A DNA stretch of 13,320 nucleotides from Chitinophagaceae bacterium (lineage in GTDB: Bacteria; Bacteroidota; Bacteroidia; Chitinophagales; Chitinophagaceae): NCBI GenBank assembly GCA_003455235.1, contig DMRT01000048.1, positions 1 through 13,320 of the forward strand, given 5' to 3'. A model generated the notes under the pieces. It was not told the DNA's origin. It saw nothing but the letters and a program-made list of their open reading frames with translations, and searched no databases. Within the stretch, counting starts at the first letter, position 1. Each line of letters starts with the position of its first letter. Of the stretch, positions 1 to 7,044 are shown piece after piece. A program made the translations under genes and the position numbers.

Positions 1-2
1 AA

Positions 3-764
3 TATATCGATGAACAATTAGAATTGTTGGAACGTGAAGCAAAAAATGATTCAAGAATGGAAATTGTTGCAGATGAACAATTTATTGAAACAAATGATAA
101 GAAATCAAAATCTTCGGTTATTTTATTGAAAGAAGATGGACGTGCAATCATTGAAGAACAATTTGAAGAAAGAACAAAAGGAATGGAATTTTTAAATCTA
201 TTTTTCAATAAGCAAAATAATATCTCAAAAGAAAAACGAAAAGAAATATCTAAAATACTTTGTGAATTTTACAAAAAAGATTTACTTTGGTATTTTTTAA
301 ATATTGTTCAATACAATACCCAAAAGGAAATTTCAAATGTGAATTCCCAAAACGCGAATTGTTCAACATCAAACATAAATACACCATCTTCATTGACAAC
401 AACTCCAAAAATAGATTTAACAGAAGAAACAATGCAACAAAAAAGTCAACAAAAAAGTCAACAAAAAAAACAAAATGAAAAAGAAAACAATAACATTTTA
501 ACAGAGAGCGAATTAAATGATATTGTGAATAATACAAAAATCTTCCTGTATATAAATATTTTTGTCGCTGTTGATGCAGAAGATCTGCGGTACGGACAGG
601 TTTTTCTTTTTGAAATGGCCGGAGAAGTAAATGAAGGTCTCATTCTCTTTCAGGTTTTCGCCATATGTGGCGATATAGGTTTTGCCGGCAGCATGAATGC
701 GGAAATAGTGCCGTTCACTTCCTGCCTGGGGAAGTTTATCGATGGCTGTGATGGCGTCTTTTGA
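3..764 (+). CDS. Partial low-complexity Q/N/K-rich protein, unknown; 3' part read through a junction
   Basis: I do not recognise this protein. The frame is open from the left window edge, so the true start is probably outside; the first possible internal start is TTG at 24. Roughly the first 175 residues are hydrophilic and rich in Lys, Asn, Gln, Glu and Ser, with a 12-nt tandem repeat encoding QQKS (435-470). The DNA is strongly A-rich, unlike the rest of the window. After about position 540 composition changes abruptly and the frame only runs by chance antisense to a truncated phosphotransferase until a stop at 764, so residues after the TKIFLY stretch are probably not native. There is no signal peptide, membrane segment or catalytic motif. 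The style (Asn/Gln-rich, poly-K) resembles proteins of AT-rich protists or of very AT-rich bacteria or viruses, but the sequence alone does not decide this. Confidence 0.4.
   Translation, partial: YIDEQLELLEREAKNDSRMEIVADEQFIETNDKKSKSSVILLKEDGRAIIEEQFEERTKGMEFLNLFFNKQNNISKEKRKEISKILCEFYKKDLLWYFLNIVQYNTQKEISNVNSQNANCSTSNINTPSSLTTTPKIDLTEETMQQKSQQKSQQKKQNEKENNNILTESELNDIVNNTKIFLYINIFVAVDAEDLRYGQVFLFEMAGEVNEGLILFQVFAICGDIGFAGSMNAEIVPFTSCLGKFIDGCDGVF
435..470 (+). repeat. 12-nt tandem repeat coding for QQKS
   Basis: The unit CAACAAAAAAGT occurs at 435-446 and 447-458, followed by a degenerate third copy (CAACAAAAAAAA, 459-470). It stays in frame with the low-complexity protein and gives QQKSQQKSQQKK. 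It is a simple-sequence expansion typical of AT-rich low-complexity coding DNA. Confidence 0.8.
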
Positions 765-809
765 AAAATCGGAGAACAGTTCTTTTATCCGTTCGATGGT
801 TTGTTGCAT
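513..809 (-). pseudogene. N-terminal fragment of an APH/choline-kinase-like phosphotransferase
   Basis: The first ~90 residues (MQQTIERIKELF...) look like the N-lobe of the aminoglycoside phosphotransferase-type kinases that in Bacteroidota are often about 480 residues long and fused to a RapZ-like C-terminal domain. Recognisable parts are the GSERHYFRI stretch (residues 30-38, glycine-rich loop area), KTYIATYGENLKENETF (43-59), and the hinge-like VPQIF...IYIQEDF (73-91). The catalytic Brenner-type HxD loop and the DFG-equivalent, which should lie further along, are absent because the sequence is replaced by AT-rich DNA at about position 540. The fragment ends with a chance stop at 513. The start is ATG at 809. 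If the junction is an assembly artefact, the native gene is intact elsewhere; if it is real, the gene is broken. The family call rests on recalled sequence pattern, not on a search. Confidence 0.65.
534..545. other. Composition junction: foreign AT-rich DNA joined to Bacteroidota DNA
   Basis: Left of about 540 the DNA is very A-rich and codes on the plus strand; right of it the DNA has the roughly even base composition of the remaining window. On the minus strand, phosphotransferase-like sequence reads well up to IYIQED (codon for the last D at 542-540) and then turns into unrelated residues FCIIHNII before a stop at 513. The break point is therefore close to 534-541. No inverted repeats or target duplication are visible at the join, so both an assembly chimera and a real recombination event remain possible. 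Confidence 0.7.
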
Positions 810-873
810 TCCATGGGGGTTAACCGGGTAAAATTAGAATAATTATGCCAGAGATACCCGGAGGTGTGCGAAT

Positions 874-903
874 AAAAAACTCCGGTTGCCACCGGAGTTT
901 TTT
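874..903 (-). terminator. Strong intrinsic terminator, potentially bidirectional
   Basis: A perfect 13-bp hairpin: arms 874-886 (AAAAAACTCCGGT) and 891-903 (ACCGGAGTTTTTT) with a four-base loop. It lies 18 bases past the stop of the minus-strand VIT/plug gene and, read on the minus strand, ends in a T-run. Because A- and T-runs flank both sides it could also work on the plus strand, but no convincing plus-strand gene ends here. Confidence 0.9.
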
Positions 904-921
904 ATTTTCAAAGGGATCTGT

Positions 922-3900
922 TTACCAACGCACGGCATCCAGCTCCACCACACCATACTGGTTATCCAAATCAAATAGTTTTACTTCCATTGTCATATTC
1001 TCTTTCTGAAAATTCCGGAAGCTGATTACCCGGACAAATGTCGGCGGGTCGGCTGCATAATGATTGTTATCATAGGCATCCACTTTCACCCGGTACTGCC
1101 CGGTCCGGGCATTTTTTACGGCGTATTCAACGAGGTTGGAATTGCTCCAGTAGTAATCTGAATTCATGAAGCGGCCGCCCTGCCGGCTGTATTGATTATT
1201 GTAGCGGCATATTTCACCTGCCGGTTCGGTAATACTGGGATTGCTGAGGTAGGCTCCGTTGCTTTCTATGGTTATCCGGAGATCTACCGGAAGCATGCGC
1301 AGCAGGTGGGGGTTGATGTAGGAGATATCTAAATCACCACGGTGCATGGCAATGATGGCATTCATTTCGGCCAGGGCATGTTCTTTCACCCGGTATGTAT
1401 TATACTGCTCTTCGGATGCAGTGACCACGCTGTAATAGGTTCGTACTGCTTCGGCATATTGCTTGTCCTGGAAATAAGCGAGGGCCAGGTCTCTTTTCAG
1501 CAACAGGTTGTTATCTCCTGTTTTCAGCAGGCCTTTATATACAGCAATGGCTTTGTCAAAGCAGCCCCATTTTTCATACAGGAAGGCGGCCAGCCGGAGT
1601 CCCTGGCTGCTGCCCTGGCACAACTCAATGGCATTGTACATGAGTTCGTGTGCTTTGTCTTTTTTATCTCGGCCAAAGAAGATATCGGCCATTTCAAAAT
1701 AAAAGCCCACGTTCATCCTGTTCTCTTTCTCCAGGTCTACGTATACATCCCACAGTTCATAATCAGATGCCTGCCGCATTGTTCTGACATAGTCTTCATC
1801 GGGCATGCTGCTGAGTTTGTATTCAGACCATACATACGATTGCCTGGGGTATCCCTTCTTTGCCTTTTTTGTTGTTATAACAATGGCGCCGTTCGCTCCA
1901 TCGGGTCCAAAGAGTGCAGCTGCTGCCGGCCCCTGCAGTACCGAGATGTCTTCGATGTCATCCGGGTTGATGCCGGTTCCATTCGGCATGATGGTTCCAT
2001 CCAGCACATACAATGCACCGTTGCCTACGCCCAGGCTGTTTTCGCCCCGAATCCTGATTACAGTTTCGGCGCCCAGTTTGGCGGCAGACTGACTTCTCAC
2101 CTGCACGCCGGCTACTTTCCCGGCCAGGGCGTTATTGACATCAATCTGGCGGATGGTGTTCAGTTGTTCGCCGCTCAGGTTTTGTACGCTGGCCGAAGAA
2201 CTCCTGGCTGTGCGCCTGATGCCGAAGGCACTGGTGACAACCACTTCTTTCAATTCGCTGGCGCCGCCAGATTTATACCCGTAGCCAACAGTTACTGCAT
2301 TACCGGTTTCCCTGCCCTGGGCAAAGGATGTTGCGGGTAAGCCCGGGGCGGAGACCACATCAATGCTGCTTTGAACAGGTAAGGGTTTATTCAGGTCAAT
2401 GGGAGGCTGATCCTTCCCCCACCAATTGATGCGGTTGTTGTACACACTGATGGCGGTTTGCAGTTTTTCCTGTTCGGTGAATTCATTCAGCTCTTTTATT
2501 TTATACTCCGACCGGTATACATAATTCATTTCGGCGCATTGCTGCTCGAGCTCTTTGGGAGGAGCAATTTTATAGCGGATATAATCTTCTATACGTTCCA
2601 GCACGAGGTACGAGGTTTGGGGAGTTACCACTTTTTCGGTGAGACCGAATTCAATGATTTTTCTCCAGTTGTAATAGGTATGATAACCGTACATGAGTGA
2701 ATCGTATGTCTTAAGCATGCTGATCTTTTTGTACAGGTCTTCCCCGCAGGCATCTGAAGGAGACAAAAAATAATTTTCAGCCTTTAACACCGAAGCATTG
2801 TTTCCATACACCAGTTCCAGGTTATCGGGTTTGCTGATGGTACCGCTGAGCAGGATGTTACGGCCCAATGGCATGGGGAAGGATTCGTTGATGAATATAT
2901 TGCCGGCATTGTACCGCAGGAGGAAATTTTCTGCGGAGTCAATACGCTTTGCAGCGGCATCCATCGGGGTGTAGTTGAGGTTGATGATGAAGCCGCCGGT
3001 GTTGCCGACAATATTCCGGTACCGCTGGTCGGCATGCCGGTATGTAGACGTTATAAAGTTTACCTGCACTGCCCCGAGTTTCGGCAGGTCGTTCCCGATG
3101 GAATTAACACCATCTGAAAAAAGCAGTACCGCATCGGCGAGCACATTACTGAAGTTGAGATTACCCAGTTCGGTGGCACCGTTGTATTTATAGCCCAGCA
3201 GGAAATTGCGGATATAACTAAACCGTTCCTTATCGGCATTGTAAACAATGGTTCCCTGTACCTGGTGATTGAACAGGACGATGTTGACTTTTTTCACTTC
3301 GTTCACGGCAATGTATTTCTCGAGGAATTCGAGTTCCCTGGACAGGTTGCGTTCCAGGCCGGAGAGGGATACGTCCCAGTATACATTGATGGTTTTTGCC
3401 CGGGTTACCGAAAAGCGGGGTGCATCGGGGTAGTATCGCATGAGAAAGTTTGTAATACCGCCTCTTTTATTAATGCAGAACTGTGGCTGGTTACTGAACT
3501 GCCCGATGGAAAATGAGATGGGTTTGTTGAGTATAATGCCGGTGGCACTCCAGTTAAGTGAGGCCATTTCATTACCCATATCAAAATACTGTTCGCTGAG
3601 CAGGCCTTTATTTATATTGGGAATAGACGCCGGTTTGCTTACGTTGATGCGGAGGTTAAAATTTTCTGTTGCACTGTTAAAGTTCAGCGGAAGGCTGTAT
3701 GAGAGTTTCATCTCTTCTGCCTGCATCATCTGCACGATGGTGAATTTTACTTTTCGGCTGCTATGGGCGGCAACGGGATAAATGTTGAGGCTGTAATAAT
3801 TCTGTCCGTTCATCTGCAGCAGGGCCGGGTCAATACGTTTACCCACCACGGCGCTGTAGGCCTGGCGCGCCTTCCAACGTTCTTCAATGCTGCCTTCCCG

Positions 3901-4164
3901 GTATTTGCCATTGAGCTCCAGTTCAAAACCGGTGATCACCTGGCCGCGGTTGAGTGAAAAAGTCTGCCGGGCTTCCACTTCCTGTTCTTTGGGATTATAA
4001 AATTCCATTTCCACCACGGTGGTGGCAATGAAGGGATTGGCATCGATGGTAATGTTGCATGTTTTCAATTGCACGGGCTGATCAAATAACCGTTGCTGCG
4101 TGCTGGCTTTTGTAACAAATGCCATTACAAAAAGCAGGGGTAGGAATATCTTCTGCATACGCAT
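922..4164 (-). CDS. VIT / VWA-like / TonB-plug / TPR / DUF2135-like multidomain secreted protein
   Basis: A 1080-residue protein with a signal peptide (about residues 1-22, no lipobox Cys). Domains in order: VIT domain (about 27-150); VWA-like fold (about 257-395) with the MIDAS residues D264, S266 and S268 (DVSLS), T331 and D351 (FSDG); a spacer to about 635; a SusC-type TonB plug (about 637-770, starting ELKEVVVTSAFG, with IRIRGENS and a D-D-I-E-D-I-S-V-L-Q-G-P-A stretch); TPR-like helices (about 815-935); and a DUF2135-like beta domain (about 960-1065). No outer-membrane barrel follows the plug, so it is not a transporter by itself. VIT and VWA domains bind proteins in a metal-dependent way; that the plug mediates contact with the outer membrane or TonB is inference. 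Start ATG 4164; M3 (4158) is an alternative. A terminator follows at 874-903. The upstream radical SAM gene ends 48 bases away, so co-transcription is possible. Substrate and exact cell location are unknown. Confidence 0.9.
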   Translation of the reverse strand: MRMQKIFLPLLFVMAFVTKASTQQRLFDQPVQLKTCNITIDANPFIATTVVEMEFYNPKEQEVEARQTFSLNRGQVITGFELELNGKYREGSIEERWKARQAYSAVVGKRIDPALLQMNGQNYYSLNIYPVAAHSSRKVKFTIVQMMQAEEMKLSYSLPLNFNSATENFNLRINVSKPASIPNINKGLLSEQYFDMGNEMASLNWSATGIILNKPISFSIGQFSNQPQFCINKRGGITNFLMRYYPDAPRFSVTRAKTINVYWDVSLSGLERNLSRELEFLEKYIAVNEVKKVNIVLFNHQVQGTIVYNADKERFSYIRNFLLGYKYNGATELGNLNFSNVLADAVLLFSDGVNSIGNDLPKLGAVQVNFITSTYRHADQRYRNIVGNTGGFIINLNYTPMDAAAKRIDSAENFLLRYNAGNIFINESFPMPLGRNILLSGTISKPDNLELVYGNNASVLKAENYFLSPSDACGEDLYKKISMLKTYDSLMYGYHTYYNWRKIIEFGLTEKVVTPQTSYLVLERIEDYIRYKIAPPKELEQQCAEMNYVYRSEYKIKELNEFTEQEKLQTAISVYNNRINWWGKDQPPIDLNKPLPVQSSIDVVSAPGLPATSFAQGRETGNAVTVGYGYKSGGASELKEVVVTSAFGIRRTARSSSASVQNLSGEQLNTIRQIDVNNALAGKVAGVQVRSQSAAKLGAETVIRIRGENSLGVGNGALYVLDGTIMPNGTGINPDDIEDISVLQGPAAAALFGPDGANGAIVITTKKAKKGYPRQSYVWSEYKLSSMPDEDYVRTMRQASDYELWDVYVDLEKENRMNVGFYFEMADIFFGRDKKDKAHELMYNAIELCQGSSQGLRLAAFLYEKWGCFDKAIAVYKGLLKTGDNNLLLKRDLALAYFQDKQYAEAVRTYYSVVTASEEQYNTYRVKEHALAEMNAIIAMHRGDLDISYINPHLLRMLPVDLRITIESNGAYLSNPSITEPAGEICRYNNQYSRQGGRFMNSDYYWSNSNLVEYAVKNARTGQYRVKVDAYDNNHYAADPPTFVRVISFRNFQKENMTMEVKLFDLDNQYGVVELDAVRW

Positions 4165-4212
4165 TTTTTTTGTACAGGATGCAGAAAGACGTTTTTTTAC
4201 ATAGTTCGGTCA

Positions 4213-5322
4213 TCAGAATAATCTTCCCTGCCCGCCTGGTACCCTAAACTTGCTGCGATCCAAACTCCATTCTTCCGCATTCATGTTGTAGAGCTTCCCG
4301 TATTTCTTATACTGTTGTGCAACCATCTGTGCAATGCTTCCTTCGCCCCGCATGCGTACGCCCCAGCGGGTATCGTTTACTTTTCCATCATGACTTTGTT
4401 CAACGAGGTGCCATATTTTATCGGCCCGGTCGGGAAAGTTTTTATAGAGCCAGTCGTGGAACAGGAATTTGATGGCGCCGTTGAGGCGGATGAATGTATA
4501 GGCCGTGAAGGTGGCGCCGTTATCAGCAGCCGCTTTCATGATGCGCTGCATTTCGTGTTCATTCAGCCCGGGTATCATGGGGCCCATCATGATGCCCATG
4601 CGTACACCGGCGCTGCTGAGTTCATTGATCACTTTCAGTTTCTGTTTGGCCGTGGTGGTTCTTGGCTCCATGGTTCTTCGCAGGTCTTCGTTGAAAGATG
4701 TGATGGACACCATGGCAGAAACAATTTGTTTTTTTCCCATTTCCTGTAATACGTCTTTGTCTTTCAGTATCCAGGAATTTTTGGTGAGAATCCCCACGGG
4801 CTGGTTGAATTCATTGCATACTTCCAATAAGCCCCTGGTGAGGCGATAGGTTTGTTCGGCCGGCTGGTAGCAGTCGGTATTGCCGCTGAGCATGATGGGG
4901 GTGGCATCCCATTTGGGATGCATCAGAAATTTGCGCAAGAGTTTGGGAGCGTTTTTTTTCACGAGTATCTTCTGTTCAAAATCCAGCCCGGCGCTGTAAC
5001 CCCAGTACTCGTGTACATTGCGGGCATAGCAATAAATGCAGCCGTGTTCACAGCCGGCATAGGGGTTCATGCTGTAGCTCATGCCCACGTCGGGGCTTTC
5101 CACTTTATTCACGATCGTTTTGGGAAACGTTTCTATATACAGTGTTGGTTTATTTCCTTCTTCCCAGTCGTCGATGGCCTCGATGTGTTCCCGGCTGGTT
5201 TCGTTTTTCAGGAACCGATTCTTGGTATTGATCTGTGCGCCGCGGCCGGTCTTATACTGTGTTTTCTCTTCCTGTTCAGATGCTTTTACTTTATAGTGAT
5301 CCTGTTTCAGTTTCTGTTCCAT
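4213..5322 (-). CDS. PA0069 family radical SAM protein (SplB-like) with C-terminal QGRLF
   Basis: A 369-residue radical SAM enzyme. The [4Fe-4S] cluster motif CxxxCxxC is clear: C91, C95, C98 in CEHGCIYCYAR, preceded by SMNPYAG. The N-terminal GRGAQ...NRF stretch (about 27-37) and the motif context match the PA0069 family, relatives of the spore photoproduct lyase-like group; the family reaction has not been established as far as I know. The N-terminus is charged and soluble, with no signal peptide, so the protein is cytoplasmic. The extreme C-terminus is GGQGRLF, which fits the beta-clamp binding pentapeptide QxxLF. The next gene upstream on the same strand, the 2H phosphoesterase, ends 82 bases away and carries a similar tail, so the two may form an operon. 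ATG at 5322 is the natural start; the frame reads MEQKLKQDHY. Family confidence is high, function unknown; DNA-lesion repair is a hypothesis. Confidence 0.92.
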   Translation of the reverse strand: MEQKLKQDHYKVKASEQEEKTQYKTGRGAQINTKNRFLKNETSREHIEAIDDWEEGNKPTLYIETFPKTIVNKVESPDVGMSYSMNPYAGCEHGCIYCYARNVHEYWGYSAGLDFEQKILVKKNAPKLLRKFLMHPKWDATPIMLSGNTDCYQPAEQTYRLTRGLLEVCNEFNQPVGILTKNSWILKDKDVLQEMGKKQIVSAMVSITSFNEDLRRTMEPRTTTAKQKLKVINELSSAGVRMGIMMGPMIPGLNEHEMQRIMKAAADNGATFTAYTFIRLNGAIKFLFHDWLYKNFPDRADKIWHLVEQSHDGKVNDTRWGVRMRGEGSIAQMVAQQYKKYGKLYNMNAEEWSLDRSKFRVPGGQGRLF

Positions 5323-5343
5323 GGTGGATGATGGGTTTAATAG

Positions 5344-5380
5344 TTTGGGGTTAGAGGTTTAGGGGGTTAGGGGTTTAGAG
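5344..5380. repeat. G-rich, TTAGGGG-like degenerate repeat
   Basis: The intergenic gap between the phosphoesterase and radical SAM genes contains a run of TTAG/TTTAG units separated by G-runs (GGGG at 5347-5350, GGGGG at 5362-5366, GGGG at 5370-5373, plus GG at 5356-5357). On the coding (minus) strand it reads as C-rich CTAACCCC units just before the radical SAM start. It may be a simple repeat and could form G-rich secondary structure on the template strand. Confidence 0.6.
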
Positions 5381-5404
5381 ATAGTCAGGTATTTCCCTTA
5401 TTTC

Positions 5405-6019
5405 TTAGCCGAATAATTCTCCCTGTTTGGTGCTCACCGGCATATTTTCGAATTCAAAGCACTGGATGATCTCGTACTTCTTTTCATCCAGCGGCCTGCG
5501 CAGCAGCAGCATATCCGACGCGATGAAGCGGCCTGTAAAATGGCGGTGACTGTATTCGAGCCAGCCCTGTTCGTATTGCCAGGGCTGCAGTTTGCGGGCA
5601 ATGGTAAGATGGGGTTCCAGGATGAAGTGCGGTTTATTATCGTCGTTCAGTTTCATCAGCCGCTGGGTTTCTGTACGCACCTGCTTTACCAGGTTTTGAA
5701 CGGGTATTTTGCTGGTGATATTAATATATATGGTATGGCTGGGAAAGCTGCCGTAGTCTTTCAGTTCTATCTTGATGGGCGGAAAGCCCATGGCGATTGT
5801 TTTCAGGTGGTTGATAATTCTCGCTTGCATCATCCCATGCTGCAGGAAATTGACAAGCGTGATATGTGGCTTGCCCCACCGGGCATGGTCTGACTTGTAT
5901 TTGGCTGCAAATTCTTCTTTGACTTTCACAATCCTATTCCAAAGCTCCTCATGCGGGTGAAGCACCAGCAGGTATTCGTATACCTTATAGCCGGGTAAAT
6001 TGTTTCCGGTAAGTTTCAT
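5405..6019 (-). CDS. 2H phosphoesterase (LigT / 2'-5' RNA ligase family) with C-terminal QGELFG
   Basis: A 204-residue protein with the two catalytic HxT motifs of the 2H phosphoesterase superfamily: H52-I-T54-L and H137-L-T139-I, about 85 residues apart and each in a typical beta-strand context (KPHITLVNF, EPHLTIARK). The family cleaves or forms 2',5' or cyclic phosphodiester bonds in RNA or nucleotides; the exact substrate here is unknown. It is cytoplasmic, without a signal peptide. The C-terminus TKQGELFG contains QxxLF, as in the neighbouring radical SAM and DUF72 proteins. It is divergent from umuD across a 77-base AT-rich gap holding an inverted-repeat operator, which suggests shared control with the mutagenesis genes. 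The radical SAM gene follows on the same strand after 82 bases. The length is typical of the family. Confidence 0.9.
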   Translation of the reverse strand: MKLTGNNLPGYKVYEYLLVLHPHEELWNRIVKVKEEFAAKYKSDHARWGKPHITLVNFLQHGMMQARIINHLKTIAMGFPPIKIELKDYGSFPSHTIYINITSKIPVQNLVKQVRTETQRLMKLNDDNKPHFILEPHLTIARKLQPWQYEQGWLEYSHRHFTGRFIASDMLLLRRPLDEKKYEIIQCFEFENMPVSTKQGELFG

Positions 6020-6040
6020 ACTGGGTGTTTAAAAATTTTA

Positions 6041-6069
6041 ACTAATTTTATTAGTATAAATATACTAAT
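6041..6069. promoter_or_regulatory. Inverted-repeat operator between 2H phosphoesterase and umuD
   Basis: The AT-rich divergent gap contains TTAGTATA-AA-TATACTAA (6051-6068), an 8-bp inverted repeat with a two-base centre, preceded by ACTAAT (6041-6046) that pairs with ATTAGT at 6050-6055. The hexamer ACTAAT/ATTAGT thus occurs three times. A weak -7-like box TAGTTTTA (6075-6082, one mismatch to TAnnTTTG) follows 14 bases before the umuD ATG, so a protein bound to the palindrome would block the promoter. The binding factor is unknown; Bacteroidota generally lack the classical E. coli LexA box. Confidence 0.6.
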
Positions 6070-6096
6070 TTATTTAGTTTTACAAAAAATAGTTTT

Positions 6097-6528
6097 ATGG
6101 ATGGAGAAGAATTCTACGGCGCTGCGTACAAAGGCAGCAAGCAGTATAACCAGCACCAGATTAAAACAGCCAATGCCACCGGCTTTGGGGCTGCTGCCGA
6201 TGATTATATGGAACGAGGCATCGACCTGAACGAACAGCTGATCCGGAATAAACCAGCCACGTTTTTCTTCCGAATGAAAGGCGATGCGATGAAAGATGCC
6301 GGCATCTTCGACAATGATATATTGATCGTGGATCGTTCGTTGAAACTGGTCAGCGGCAAAATCATTGTGGCGGTGCTGAACGGAGAGCTGACGGTCAGGC
6401 GGTATCATAAAAATTTCAGCTCCGCATTTTTAATCCCGGAGAACGAACGATACAAAGCGATCAACCTGGGTGAGTTCAGTGATTTTATGCTGTGGGGAGT
6501 GGTGGCGGCGGTAATAAGAACACTATAA
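6097..6528 (+). CDS. umuD: UmuD-like S24 protein with the Ser-Lys dyad replaced
   Basis: A 143-residue homologue of UmuD, the accessory subunit of translesion polymerase V. The fold-defining parts align with E. coli UmuD: DDYMERGIDLNEQLI (35-49), MKGDAMKDAGIFDNDILIVDRS (60-81), GKIIVAVLNGELTVRR (87-102) and VVAAVI near the end. The length matches full-length UmuD (139 in E. coli). In E. coli the nucleophile Ser60 sits in GDSM and the general base Lys97 in FTVKK. Here the corresponding positions are Ala64 (GDAM, codon gcg at 6286) and Arg101 (LTVRR, codon agg at 6397). Self-cleavage by the known mechanism should be impossible. The usual Cys-Gly cleavage site is replaced by T28-G29. The gene is followed not by umuC but by a transposase and palindromes. 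It is divergent from a 2H phosphoesterase and has an operator-like palindrome upstream. The homology is clear; the activity is inferred. Confidence 0.9.
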   Translation: MDGEEFYGAAYKGSKQYNQHQIKTANATGFGAAADDYMERGIDLNEQLIRNKPATFFFRMKGDAMKDAGIFDNDILIVDRSLKLVSGKIIVAVLNGELTVRRYHKNFSSAFLIPENERYKAINLGEFSDFMLWGVVAAVIRTL

Positions 6529-6609
6529 GTGATTAAACACCCTGCATGATGGGGAAAAACAACTTCGGTAAAAAAAGATGCAGAGTATTTTAGGACTAAA
6601 TCTTTATAT

Positions 6610-7044
6610 ATGCCATTTCTCAAAGTCTGGATCCATTTGGTATGGGCCACAAAAAACAGGAGGCCATTGCTAACAAAACATATACGTCAGAAGGTATTCA
6701 GTCATATTAAAGAAAATGGGATCAGAAAGGGTATTCACATAGATTTTATTAACGGATATACCGAGCATGTACATTGCCTCGTTTCGCTGCACCCAGACCA
6801 AAATATTTCCAACCTGCTTCAATTAATAAAGGGTGAAAGTTCTTACTGGATAAACAAAAATAGCTTGACTGAAGAGAAATTTGAATGGCAGGACGAATAT
6901 TTTGCGGTATCGGTGAGCGAGTCTGGAATTAACAGGGTGAGGGAATATATCAAAAACCAGGAATTGCATCATACGAAGAAAACTTTTCAACAGGAATATG
7001 AAGAGTTTATGATCAACTATGAATTTAACATAATGAAGGGCTAA
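6610..7044 (+). CDS. HUH single-strand transposase, IS200/IS605 Y1 or RAYT type
   Basis: A 144-residue Y1 transposase. It has the HUH metal motif H53-V-H55 (TEHVHCLVSL) and the catalytic tyrosine Y113 in REYIKNQELHH, with Q117 in the expected place. The N-terminus VWIHLVWATKNRRPLL is typical of the IS200/REP-associated tyrosine transposase group. Such enzymes nick single-stranded DNA and recognise hairpins. The gene is richer in A+T than its neighbours, a sign of separate ancestry. It sits between umuD and umuC, where these genes are normally adjacent. A set of related palindromes starts at its stop codon (TAA at 7042-7044 forms part of the first hairpin) and continues up to umuC, which favours a RAYT with REP-like repeats over a complete IS200 copy; no clear matching left-end hairpin was found upstream. 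The start is ATG 6610. The reading frame appears intact. Confidence 0.9.
   Translation: MPFLKVWIHLVWATKNRRPLLTKHIRQKVFSHIKENGIRKGIHIDFINGYTEHVHCLVSLHPDQNISNLLQLIKGESSYWINKNSLTEEKFEWQDEYFAVSVSESGINRVREYIKNQELHHTKKTFQQEYEEFMINYEFNIMKG

Noticed and set aside
541..764. Continuation of the AT-rich protein beyond the junction
   Set aside because: This part is antisense to recognisable phosphotransferase sequence and has the composition of the bacterial side, so the frame is open only by chance.
1342..2340. Long plus-strand open frame of 332 codons
   Set aside because: It lies entirely antisense to the VIT/plug gene, whose domains and motifs are clear; the predicted product is Cys/Phe/His-rich with no family pattern.
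4852..5331. Plus-strand open frame of 159 codons
   Set aside because: Antisense to the radical SAM gene, which has a diagnostic CxxxCxxC motif; no independent support.
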